Assembly: GCF_002159765.1 (NCBI RefSeq)
Contig: NZ_NFJH01000009.1
Location: 1-64,000 of the forward strand
Direction of reading: 5' to 3'
DNA length: 64,000 bases
Source of the DNA: Collinsella sp. An268
Lineage (GTDB): Bacteria; Actinomycetota; Coriobacteriia; Coriobacteriales; Coriobacteriaceae
Below, in pieces: positions 8,013 through 15,737 of the stretch. The notes beneath the pieces are model-generated. The model did no database searches, was not told the origin of the DNA, and worked only from the letters and a program-made list of their open reading frames with translations. The translations under genes and the position numbers were made by a program. Each line of letters begins with the position of its first letter. The first letter of the stretch is position 1.

Positions 8013-9431
8013 ATGAACGTTACCGCAGCCAAACCGCACATCAAGCTGGGCTATGTGCCCACGCGCCGGAGCATCTTCTCCGCTCCCGACGCCATCAAGT
8101 TCCGCGGGCTCACGGCCGATCGCCTGCGTGAGCTCGGCGTCGACTTCGTGGATATCGACGACATCAACGAGGAGGGCCTGCTCTTCGACGACAGCCACGT
8201 CCAGCCCATCGTCGACAAGTTCCGCGCTGCGGGCGTCGACGGCATCATGCTCTGCCACGCCAACTTTGGCACCGAGTACCTCTGCGCCCGCCTTGCGCGC
8301 GAGATGGGCCTGCCCGTGCTCCTCTGGGGCCCGCGCGACGAGCGCCCTGAGCCGGATGGCACGCGTCTGCGCGACACGCAGTGCGGCCTGTTCGCCACGG
8401 GCAAGGTCCTGCGCCGTTTCCAGGTGCCGTTTACCTATATGACCAACTGCCGCCTTACCGACCCGGAGTTCGAGCGCGGCGTCCGCGACTTCCTCGCGGT
8501 CTGCAACGTCGTCAAGACGTTCCGCCACATCCGCGTCCTGCAGATGTCCACCCGTCCCTTCGATTTCTGGACGACGATGGTGAACGAGGGCGAGCTGCTC
8601 GAGAAGTTCAACATCCAGCTCGCGCCGGTGCCCATGACCGAGCTCATCCAGGCCGTGCGCGCCGCCGAGGCCGACGAGGCCAACCTCGACGACACGCTCG
8701 CCTGGATGGCCGATCACTTTAAGATCGAGACCACCACGGAGCAGACCCGCACCGTCGCGGCGCTTGCGAACGGCATGAAGGCGCTGATCGACAAGTACGG
8801 CTGCAACGCCGGCGCCGTCCAGTGCTGGAACGCGCTCCAAGACGAGCTCGGCATCATGCCCTGCGCCGCCAACGCCATCCTGAACGAGATGGGAATCCCC
8901 GTCGTCTGCGAGACCGACATCCACGGCGCCATCTCGGCTCTTATGGTCGAGGCGGCCGGCATGGGGGAGACGCGCAGCTTCTTTGCCGACTGGACCGTCC
9001 GCCATCCCGACAACGAGAACGGCGAGCTTTTGCAGCACTGCGGCCCCTGGCCGTGCTCGGTGGCGTGCGAGACGCCGCGCCTCACCTACCCGCTCGCGTT
9101 CGATTACCCCGGCGCGCTGACGGCCGAGGCAAAGCACGGCGAGCTCACCCTCGCCCGCTTTGACGGCGATAACGGCGAGTACTCGCTGCTTCTGGGCAAC
9201 GCCCGCGGCATCGACGGCCCCAAGGGCATGGGCACCTATCTCTGGATCGAGGTCGAGAACCTGAAGCGCCTCGAGGCCAAGATCGTCGAGGGCCCCTACA
9301 TCCATCACGTGGTGGGCATCCACAAGAACGTGGTGCCGGTGCTCTACGAGGCATGCAAGTACATCGGCGTTACGCCCGACTTCTACGATCCCATTGAGGA
9401 AGACGTGCGCGCCTACCTGCGCGGCGAGTGA
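8013..9431 (+). CDS. L-fucose/arabinose-isomerase-fold sugar isomerase
   Basis: A 472-residue cytoplasmic protein of the FucI/AraA superfamily, close to the FucI-related group (COG2407) in length. The substrate-fold signatures are YVPTRRSIFS, GVDGIMLCHANFGTE, VLLWGPRDERPEPDG, the metal-site region GIPVVCETDIHGAISALM, and the C-terminal HHVVGIHKNVVPVLYEACKYIG. These enzymes interconvert aldose and ketose. The frame is open from 7959, but ATG 8013 has AAGGGGAGCGTC before it. It begins an operon with a split transketolase and, after a gap, an FGGY kinase. That context suggests an aldopentose such as D-apiose, but the substrate cannot be read from sequence. Confidence 0.85.
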   Translation: MNVTAAKPHIKLGYVPTRRSIFSAPDAIKFRGLTADRLRELGVDFVDIDDINEEGLLFDDSHVQPIVDKFRAAGVDGIMLCHANFGTEYLCARLAREMGLPVLLWGPRDERPEPDGTRLRDTQCGLFATGKVLRRFQVPFTYMTNCRLTDPEFERGVRDFLAVCNVVKTFRHIRVLQMSTRPFDFWTTMVNEGELLEKFNIQLAPVPMTELIQAVRAAEADEANLDDTLAWMADHFKIETTTEQTRTVAALANGMKALIDKYGCNAGAVQCWNALQDELGIMPCAANAILNEMGIPVVCETDIHGAISALMVEAAGMGETRSFFADWTVRHPDNENGELLQHCGPWPCSVACETPRLTYPLAFDYPGALTAEAKHGELTLARFDGDNGEYSLLLGNARGIDGPKGMGTYLWIEVENLKRLEAKIVEGPYIHHVVGIHKNVVPVLYEACKYIGVTPDFYDPIEEDVRAYLRGE

Positions 9432-9447
9432 GAAAGGGGAAGGCATA

Positions 9448-10422
9448 ATGACTGAGAATCTCGAGCAGTTGCGCTGGCAGCTGCGCCAGGATGCCGTCGA
9501 CATCATCGTGGCGGGCGGCGGCGGGCACATCGGTGGCGACATGAGCGTGATGGACGCCCTCATGCTCCTGTACGGCAAGGTCATGAACGTGGCGGCCGAC
9601 CGCACCGATGACCCGGACCGCGACCGCTTCCTCCTTTCCAAGGGCCACGCCATGGAGGCGTACTACGCGGTGCTCTGCCATTACGGCTACCTCGAGCTTG
9701 CCGACGTCAAGGCACGCTTCTCCAAGTTCGGCAGCCCCTACATCGGTCACCCCAACAACAAGCTCCCCGGTATCGAGATGAACTCCGGCTCGCTCGGCCA
9801 CGGTCTTCCCGTGGGTACCGGTATGGCGCTTGCCGGCAAGATGGACGGGCGTGCGTACCGCACGTATGTCGTGATGGGCGACGGCGAGCTTGCCGAGGGC
9901 TCCATCTGGGAGGCGGCCATGGCCGGCGGCACGTACGGGCTCGACAACCTCTGCGCCATCATCGACCGCAACCACCTGCAGATCTCGGGCAACACCGAGG
10001 ACGTTATGCGCGCCGACAGCCAAGAGGCGCGCTGGCAGGCCTTTGGGTGGCACACCGTGTGCGTGAACGGCAACGACCTCGCGGCGCTCGAGGCGGCATT
10101 CGCCGAGGCGGCCGCCACCAAGGGCCGCCCGACCGCCATCATCATGGATACGGTCAAGGGCCTCGGCAGCCCCGTGATGGAGAACAAGGCGGGCTGGCAT
10201 CATCATCTGCCCAACGACGAGGAGTACGCGCAGATCACGGCGGACCTTACCGCGCATGCGCAGGCCGCCGCTCAGGGTGAGGCCTATGTGCCCGTGCTCG
10301 ACTTTGCCTGCGGCCGCGCCGAGGCCACGGCGCCCGTCGCCGCGCTCGCGGGTCGCGCCGGTGCCACCGCGCCTGCGCCCGCGGCCGACTGCCCGGTCAA
10401 TCCTCAAGCTAAGGAGGCCTAA
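9448..10422 (+). CDS. Transketolase N-terminal (TPP-binding) subunit
   Basis: This 324-residue protein carries the thiamine-diphosphate-binding half of transketolase: GGHIGGDMSVMDALMLLYG, SKGHAMEAYYA, GSLGHGLPVGTGMALAGK and the TPP motif GDGELAEGSIWEAAM...DNLCAIIDRNHLQISG. The C-terminal ~50 residues (after TAHAQAAAQGE) are an Ala/Pro-rich tail with no counterpart in the usual subunit. It starts 17 bases after the isomerase, with GGGGAAGG upstream, and the partner half follows 5 bases later. Two-gene transketolases serve specialised sugars as well as the pentose pathway. Known cases include apulose 4-phosphate and sulfofructose transketolases. Confidence 0.92.
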   Translation: MTENLEQLRWQLRQDAVDIIVAGGGGHIGGDMSVMDALMLLYGKVMNVAADRTDDPDRDRFLLSKGHAMEAYYAVLCHYGYLELADVKARFSKFGSPYIGHPNNKLPGIEMNSGSLGHGLPVGTGMALAGKMDGRAYRTYVVMGDGELAEGSIWEAAMAGGTYGLDNLCAIIDRNHLQISGNTEDVMRADSQEARWQAFGWHTVCVNGNDLAALEAAFAEAAATKGRPTAIIMDTVKGLGSPVMENKAGWHHHLPNDEEYAQITADLTAHAQAAAQGEAYVPVLDFACGRAEATAPVAALAGRAGATAPAPAADCPVNPQAKEA

Positions 10423-10427
10423 GCGCC

Positions 10428-11372
10428 ATGGCGAAGACGAAAGCGAACAAGCAGGTTATCTGCGAGGTGTTGATGGAGGCCGCCGCTGCGGGCGACCGTG
10501 ACGTGGTGGTCGTGTGCTCCGACTCCCGTGGCTCCGCGTCCATGACGCCGTTTTTCGATACGTATCCCGAGCAGGCCGTCGAGGCCGGCATCGCCGAGCA
10601 GGATGCCGTCAGCATGGCGGCCGGCATGGCGGCGTGCGGCAAGAAGCCGTGGGTCGCATCCCCGGCGTGCTTCCTCTCGACCCGCAGCTACGAGCAGGCC
10701 AAGGTCGACTGCGCCTACTCCAACACCAACGTCAAGCTGCTCGGCGTCTCCGGCGGCGTCTCCTACGGCGCACTCGGCATGAGCCACCATTCCGCGCAGG
10801 ACATCGCCGCCATGGCTGCGATTCCCAACATGCGCGTCTACCTGCCCTCCGATGAGTGGCAGTCCGGCAAGCTCGCCACCGCGCTTCTCGCCGACGACAA
10901 GCCGGCATACATCCGCGTGGGCCGCAACGCCGTGGCGGACGTCTACACTGAGGACGTGTGCCCCTTTGAGATGGACCGCGCCACCTGGGTGCGCGAGGGC
11001 TCCGACGTTGCGATTATCGCCTGCGGCGAGATGGTGCGTCCCGCCCTCGACGCCGCCGAGGCGCTCGCGGCCGAGGGCGTCGAGGCGACCGTAATCGACA
11101 TGTACTGCGTGAAGCCGCTCGACGCGGACGCCGTTGTGCGCGCCGCGGAGCGCACCGGTGCCGTTGTGACCGTTGAGGAGGCCTCGCCCTTCGGAGGCCT
11201 TGGCTCCATGGTCGCCCAGGTGCTGGGAGCCCAGTGCCCGTGCCCGCTTACATGCCTGTCGCTTCCGGATGCGCCCGTCATCACCGGTACGTCGCCTGAG
11301 GTCTTTGCCCATTACGGGCTCGATGCCGCCGGCATCGCGGACGCTGCGCACGCGGTGATCGCCCGCAAGTAA
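10428..11372 (+). CDS. Transketolase C-terminal (pyrimidine-binding) subunit
   Basis: The 314-residue partner of the preceding gene. It has the Pyr domain (VVVVCSDSRGSASM, GIAEQDAVSMAAGMAACGKKPW with the conserved Glu, and FLSTRSYEQAKVDCAYSN), then the transketolase C domain (VREGSDVAIIACGEMV...EGVEATVIDMYCVKPLD...VTVEEASPFGGLGSMVAQVL). TAAGGAGGCC, overlapping the end of the upstream gene, provides a strong ribosome site. The two proteins must assemble to form the active site. A hairpin at 11386 follows. Confidence 0.93.
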   Translation: MAKTKANKQVICEVLMEAAAAGDRDVVVVCSDSRGSASMTPFFDTYPEQAVEAGIAEQDAVSMAAGMAACGKKPWVASPACFLSTRSYEQAKVDCAYSNTNVKLLGVSGGVSYGALGMSHHSAQDIAAMAAIPNMRVYLPSDEWQSGKLATALLADDKPAYIRVGRNAVADVYTEDVCPFEMDRATWVREGSDVAIIACGEMVRPALDAAEALAAEGVEATVIDMYCVKPLDADAVVRAAERTGAVVTVEEASPFGGLGSMVAQVLGAQCPCPLTCLSLPDAPVITGTSPEVFAHYGLDAAGIADAAHAVIARK

Positions 11373-11385
11373 CCCGAGAGCAAAA

Positions 11386-11432
11386 GGAGCGGGCCCGCAT
11401 CTCCCCGCCGCCTTGGCGGCCGGACCCGCTCC
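11386..11432 (+). terminator. Hairpin after transketolase genes
   Basis: GGAGCGGG pairs with CCCGCTCC and, past one mismatch, CCG with CGG. A second small stem, GCCGCC/GGCGGC, sits inside. There is no T-tract, so termination may be weak or factor-dependent. Confidence 0.5.
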
Positions 11433-11440
11433 ATCGCCCA

Positions 11441-11511
11441 CGCGTTCTGGGCAGGCTCGGACGAAGTCGCGCTAACGTCCGATTTCGACCGTCATATCTG
11501 CCCAGAACGCG
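11441..11511. repeat. Long-armed inverted repeat, REP-like element
   Basis: CGCGTTCTGGGCAG (11441-11454) and CTGCCCAGAACGCG (11498-11511) are perfect 14-bp arms. Inside them TCGGACG (11457-11463) pairs with CGTCCGA (11476-11482). The nested-stem layout resembles the element at 29862-29937, which also opens with GCGTTC. It lies between the transketolase and kinase genes and could fold in RNA or DNA. Confidence 0.65.
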
Positions 11512-11599
11512 GTTTCGACCACAATCGCCCGTCACGCCGCCCGCGCCGGCAGCTCGCACGCCGCGGCGCATCGTATCGGGCTGCAATCGAGGAGTTCCC

Positions 11600-13090
11600 A
11601 TGGCTCGCTACATCATCGGCATCGACCAGTCCACCCAGGGCACCAAAGCCCTGCTTGTCGACGAGGCGGGCCGGCTTATCCACCGTGCAGACCGCGCTCA
11701 TGAGCAGAAGGTGAACGAGGAGGGGTGGGTAAGCCATGACCCCGCCGAGATCGCCGCGAACGTTCTGGCCGTCGCGCGCGCCGTCGTGGAGGAGCAGGGG
11801 GTCGATCCTGCGGATATCGCGGGTATCGGTATATCCAACCAGCGCGAGACCACGGTGGCGTGGAACGCGCGCACCGGTGAGCCGCTGTGCGACGCCATCG
11901 TGTGGCAGTGCTCGCGTGCCCAGGAGGTCTGCGACCGCATCGCGCAGCGCGAGGGCGCGCCCGAGGTCATCCGCGAGCGCACGGGCCTCACGCTTTCGCC
12001 GTACTACCCGGCTGCCAAGATGACGTGGATCATGGAGAACGTGCCCGAGGCGCGCGATATCGCCCGTGCCGGCGACCTGCACCTCGGCACCGTGGACTCC
12101 TGGGTCGTCTGGACGCTCACCCATGGTGCCGAGTTCCGCTGCGATTACTCCAACGCGAGCCGCACGCAGCTCTTCGATATCGAGAAGCTCAACTGGTCCA
12201 CGCGCTGCTGCCGTCTGTTTGGCATCGACCCCGCATGGTTGCCCGAGGTGACGGACTCCGATGCGTGCTTTGGCATGACGGACCTCGACGGCTTCTTGCC
12301 GGCGCCCGTGCCCATCCACGGCGTGCTCGGTGACAGCCACGCCGCGCTCTTTGGCCAGGGTTGCTACGCGCCCGGCCAGGCCAAGGCGACGCTCGGCACG
12401 GGCTCCAGCGTGATGATGAACGTCGGCCACGAGCTCTCGCGTTCGCAGACGGGTCTTTCCAACTCGCTCGGCTGGCGCATGGGCGGCGAGACGGTCTACG
12501 TGCTCGAGGGCAACATCAACTACGCCGGCGCCGTCAAGACGTGGCTGCGCGACGACATGGAGATGATCGAGAGCCCGGCGGAGACCACCGACCTCTCATA
12601 TGCCGCCAACCCGGCGAGCCGCGTGTATGTCGTGCCCGCCTTCACCGGGCTTGGTGCGCCGCATTGGAATTCCGAGGCGCGCGCGGCCGTGTTTGGTATG
12701 ACGCGCACGACCGGCCGCGCCGAGTTTGTGCGGGCGACCGTCGAGAGCATCGCCTTCCAGATCTTCGACGTGGCAGATGCCATGCAGCGCGATTCAGGCG
12801 TGAGCCTGGCCGAGCTGCGCGTCGACGGCGGTCCTACGCGCGACCCTTACCTCATGCAATTCTTGGCCGATATGCTGCGGGTGCCCATCGTGGCTGCCGG
12901 CAACGACGAGATGAGCGGGCTCGGTGCCGCATGGGCGGCGGGCATCGCACTGGGGATCTATCCGGCAGACGTCGCGCGCAGCGTGGCGCCGCGTGCTGGC
13001 TGGGACGCCAAGATGCATGAGAATGATCGCACCGCGCGCATCAAGGGTTGGCGCCGAGCCGTCAAGGCGGCTATCGCCTTCGCAGGGTAG
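11600..13090 (+). CDS. FGGY-family sugar kinase
   Basis: A 496-residue carbohydrate kinase that phosphorylates a sugar, polyol or ketose with ATP. It shows the family's phosphate-1 loop (IIGIDQSTQGTKALL), GIGISNQRETTVAWN, the substrate region DAIVWQCSRAQEV, HGVLGDSHAALFGQGC, the adenosine motif KATLGTGSSVMMNVG, and the FGGY C-terminal signature (VDGGPTRDPYLMQFLADML...EMSGLGAAWAAG). It looks closest to glycerol and xylulose kinases. Together with the isomerase and split transketolase it fits a ketose kinase such as apulose kinase, but glycerol or xylulose kinase cannot be excluded. A 227-base gap with repeats separates it from the transketolase, so it may have its own promoter. ATG 11600 has GGAG upstream. 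Confidence 0.85.
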   Translation: MARYIIGIDQSTQGTKALLVDEAGRLIHRADRAHEQKVNEEGWVSHDPAEIAANVLAVARAVVEEQGVDPADIAGIGISNQRETTVAWNARTGEPLCDAIVWQCSRAQEVCDRIAQREGAPEVIRERTGLTLSPYYPAAKMTWIMENVPEARDIARAGDLHLGTVDSWVVWTLTHGAEFRCDYSNASRTQLFDIEKLNWSTRCCRLFGIDPAWLPEVTDSDACFGMTDLDGFLPAPVPIHGVLGDSHAALFGQGCYAPGQAKATLGTGSSVMMNVGHELSRSQTGLSNSLGWRMGGETVYVLEGNINYAGAVKTWLRDDMEMIESPAETTDLSYAANPASRVYVVPAFTGLGAPHWNSEARAAVFGMTRTTGRAEFVRATVESIAFQIFDVADAMQRDSGVSLAELRVDGGPTRDPYLMQFLADMLRVPIVAAGNDEMSGLGAAWAAGIALGIYPADVARSVAPRAGWDAKMHENDRTARIKGWRRAVKAAIAFAG

Positions 13091-13195
13091 CGGGCTTGTC
13101 GTCAGATTACGGCGATTCGCCTGATCTGGCGACGGAATGTGCCGCATCTGTTCATTTTCGGCGCTAGTGGCATAGTACCGTGGTGAAGCATGCAC

Positions 13196-13316
13196 CAAGG
13201 TAAGGAATTCCAGCGATCTTGGCAAGCAGTGCGGGTTCGTCCGCGTCAAGCCTGCAGGTAAAAAGCGTGCCTGCAATGGGTCTACTTTGCGAGTTGGGCG
13301 CGAATTCCTTACCTTG
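13196..13316. repeat. 121-nt element with perfect 15-bp terminal inverted repeats
   Basis: CAAGGTAAGGAATTC (13196-13210) and GAATTCCTTACCTTG (13302-13316) are perfect arms around a 91-base centre. The centre has smaller stems (GCGG...CCGC near 13231-13244 and GCAGG...CCTGC near 13254-13274). It fills most of the 309-base gap between the convergent kinase and TetR genes. It could be a bidirectional terminator structure or a small non-autonomous mobile element. No flanking target duplication is obvious. Confidence 0.6.
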
Positions 13317-13399
13317 CGAACAGTTCTTATAGCTTGGCATGAAACGGAGCGGCGCGGCAGCCCTGCGATTATCGCGGGCGCGTACTGTTCGGGTTGCTC

Positions 13400-14041
13400 C
13401 TAGCGGTACCCCTCCCACAGCGGTAGGGGAAAGAGCACGTCCTCAAAACGCGCCCACTCGGCTTCGTAGTCGATCTCGTCGGGGCGTGCAAGCCAGCGGC
13501 CCTCGAGGCCGTACATCGCGGCAAGTGCCACCGAGAGCGTGAGCTGTGGGTCGACGCCCGCAGGCACGCTCCAAACATGCTTGTTGCGCTCAGTGGCCCG
13601 TCGGGTGCGGTCCGTAAAGTAGGCGTGTGCGGGGTGCGTCTTGGAGATGGCCTCGGTGTTGAGCATCTGAAAGAGCATGACCATCTCGGGTTGGTGCGCG
13701 TTTTCGGCCACCAGAAGGCGTAGGTACTCGGGGATTTTGGGGCGCTTGCCGGCAAACGGCCCGCCCGCGTTAAAGAGCGACAGATAATCCTCCGCCGTGC
13801 TCGAGCGGTCGTAATAGTGCTCGATGACCTCAAAGAGCAGGCCCTCCTTGTTGCCCACATAATGCAGCACGCCTGCCTGCGTGATGCCCACGCGGTTGGC
13901 GACGGCTTGCAGCGACATGCCGTTGTAGCCGCGCTCGTTGATGATGTCGACAGCGGCGAGCACGATCTCGTGCAGGCGGTCTTCGGCTGCCTGGCTGCGC
14001 TTCTTCGCCGCGATTACCGGTTGTTTTTTCAGGTCTGCCAT
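13400..14041 (-). CDS. TetR-family regulator of the glycoside operon
   Basis: A 213-residue repressor. The N-terminal helix-turn-helix is typical: RLHEIVLAAVDIINERGYNGMSLQAVANRVGITQAGVLHYVGNKEGLLFEVI (about residues 22-74). The C-terminal half is the helical effector-binding and dimerisation domain. AAGGAC precedes the ATG. It is divergent from the MFS/hydrolase operon across a gap with several palindromes, so it probably represses both directions. TetR proteins often sense small aromatic or lipophilic ligands, so the ligand might be the aglycone released by the neighbouring glycosidases. That last point is inference. Confidence 0.92.
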   Translation of the reverse strand: MADLKKQPVIAAKKRSQAAEDRLHEIVLAAVDIINERGYNGMSLQAVANRVGITQAGVLHYVGNKEGLLFEVIEHYYDRSSTAEDYLSLFNAGGPFAGKRPKIPEYLRLLVAENAHQPEMVMLFQMLNTEAISKTHPAHAYFTDRTRRATERNKHVWSVPAGVDPQLTLSVALAAMYGLEGRWLARPDEIDYEAEWARFEDVLFPLPLWEGYR

Positions 14042-14069
14042 AGGCGTCAGTCCTTAAGGTTGCTTGAGT

Positions 14070-14227
14070 ACGGTTAAGAACCGTTTATGAAGAGGGTAGC
14101 ACCTCCCCAAGTTATTACTGGTTACTAACCATTAACCGATATATCGCGACCGTTCGCCGTGTAGGGGCGGACGGCCTGCTCTTTGCGGCGCATAATCGCA
14201 GACGAAATTACTTACTAGTTAGTAAGT
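14070..14227. promoter_or_regulatory. TetR operators between divergent genes
   Basis: Three palindromes lie in the 303-base gap between the TetR gene and the importer. ACGGTTAAGAACCGT (14070-14084) and GGTTACTAACC (14120-14130) are nearer the TetR gene. ACTTACTAGTTAGTAAGT (14210-14227), an 18-bp palindrome of classic TetR-operator size, is nearer the importer. The first two share a GGTTA/TAACC-like core and the third differs, so more than one regulator may act here. Confidence 0.55.
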
Positions 14228-14344
14228 AGTCAGTATTCCTGTGAGAGAGGGCGGGACGGCCCGCAGCGCGTCCCCTCGCCGCGTGCCGTCCCACCCGTCT
14301 CTCGCGCAACGCGGGCCGCGCGCCCGCCCGAAGGAGGGAGAGCT

Positions 14345-15628
14345 ATGGCCAACGCCACAGCAGCGGTGGATCCCAACACCATCGCACCTGACACCGGCAA
14401 ACCGATGCCCAAGTCCACGTTCTACCGGTTCTGCATCGGCTTCATCATCTTCGGCGTTATGTGGATGATGTCCGGTACCATCGGCTCTGCGGTCCTGCTT
14501 CCGCAGCGCTTCAACGACCTGTTCCCCGGCAACTCCGAGGCCGTCCTCGGCTCCATGCAGGCTGCGGGCAGCATCTTCGCACTCATCTCCAACCTTGTCT
14601 TCGGCGCCCTCTCCGATGCGTGCCACTCGCGTTTTGGCCGCCGCTCGCCCTGGATCGCCATCGGCGGCATCTTTACCGGTGCGGCCTTCTGGTTCACCTC
14701 GGTGCAGACGACCGTCTCGGGTATCGTCATCGGCTGGTCCGCGCTCCAAGTCGGTCTGAACTGCATGCTCGCGCCCGCCGTGGCCGTCCTTTCCGACCGC
14801 GTGCCCCTGAACCGCCGCGGCACCATCTCCGCCTTCTACGGCGCCGGCGCCACCTGCGGTCAGTCCCTCGGCACCATCATCGGTTCCGCCTTCATCACCA
14901 ACCCCATCCCCGGCTTCCTCTTTGGCACCGTCTCCTGGCTTTTCACGGGCATCATCGTGCTCCTTATCTGGCCGCGCGAGAAGTCCGCTAAGGACGAGAC
15001 CTCGGGTGAGGCCTTCAGCATCGTGCGCCTGCTCAAGAGCTTCGTGCCGCCCACCAAGAACTGCCGCGACTTCTATGTTGCCCTCGTCGGCCGCCTGCTC
15101 TTCATCTTCGGTTACTTCGTCATCGCCGGCCACCAGCTCTACATCCTGCAGCGCTACATCGGTCTTGACGACGTCAACGCCGCCGCGGTGCTCTCCACCA
15201 TGTCGGTCATCATCATGGTCGTGTCGCTCGTGACCTCGCTCATCTCGGGCGTCATCTCCGACAAGATCGGTCGCCGCAAGCCGCTCATCGCCGTGTCCTC
15301 CCTTATCATCTGCATCGCCTTCGCGGCCCCGTGGCTCATGCGCACCGCCGAGAGCATGTACGTCTTCGCCGCGCTCTCCGGCTTTGGCTACGGCATCTAC
15401 TCCGCCGTCGACCAGGCGCTCAACGTCGACGTCCTGCCCTCCAAGGAGGAGGCCGGCAAGGACATGGGCATCCAGAACCTCGCCAACACCTTGGGCCAGG
15501 CCATCGCCCCCGCCGTCACCTCGGCGATCGTCGCCTCGACCGGTTCGTACTTCCTGACGTTCCCGGTCGCCATCGCGCTCATCTTGGGCGGCGTCATCTT
15601 CATTATGATGGTGAAGAAGGTCAAGTAA
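14345..15628 (+). CDS. MFS sugar/glycoside importer
   Basis: A 427-residue major facilitator with about 12 membrane segments. The MFS loop signature between segments 2 and 3 is GALSDACHSRFGRRSPW (about residues 88-104), a form typical of the glycoside-pentoside-hexuronide group. A second copy, ISDKIGRRKPL, sits between segments 8 and 9. Proton- or sodium-coupled import of a glycoside is the likely role. GAAGGAGGGAG precedes the ATG. It leads an operon with two intracellular glycosidases, so intact glycosides are probably imported and cut inside. Substrate unknown. Confidence 0.9.
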   Translation: MANATAAVDPNTIAPDTGKPMPKSTFYRFCIGFIIFGVMWMMSGTIGSAVLLPQRFNDLFPGNSEAVLGSMQAAGSIFALISNLVFGALSDACHSRFGRRSPWIAIGGIFTGAAFWFTSVQTTVSGIVIGWSALQVGLNCMLAPAVAVLSDRVPLNRRGTISAFYGAGATCGQSLGTIIGSAFITNPIPGFLFGTVSWLFTGIIVLLIWPREKSAKDETSGEAFSIVRLLKSFVPPTKNCRDFYVALVGRLLFIFGYFVIAGHQLYILQRYIGLDDVNAAAVLSTMSVIIMVVSLVTSLISGVISDKIGRRKPLIAVSSLIICIAFAAPWLMRTAESMYVFAALSGFGYGIYSAVDQALNVDVLPSKEEAGKDMGIQNLANTLGQAIAPAVTSAIVASTGSYFLTFPVAIALILGGVIFIMMVKKVK

Positions 15629-15737
15629 GTTCCGCCGCGCTTGGCGCAGGTGTTGCGGGCACGCCGGTTGCTCCGGGTTTCGGACGTGCCGACGTGCCCG
15701 CTTGTCATACCGGATGTGCAAAGAAAGGAGCCCATCC

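Noticed and set aside
8013-13090. Sulfoquinovose sulfo-transketolase pathway
   Set aside because: That route also uses a split transketolase, but no sulfoquinovosidase, sulfo-sugar isomerase or sulfonate exporter is nearby, and the FGGY kinase and DUF4038 enzymes fit apiose better. It stays a possible alternative.
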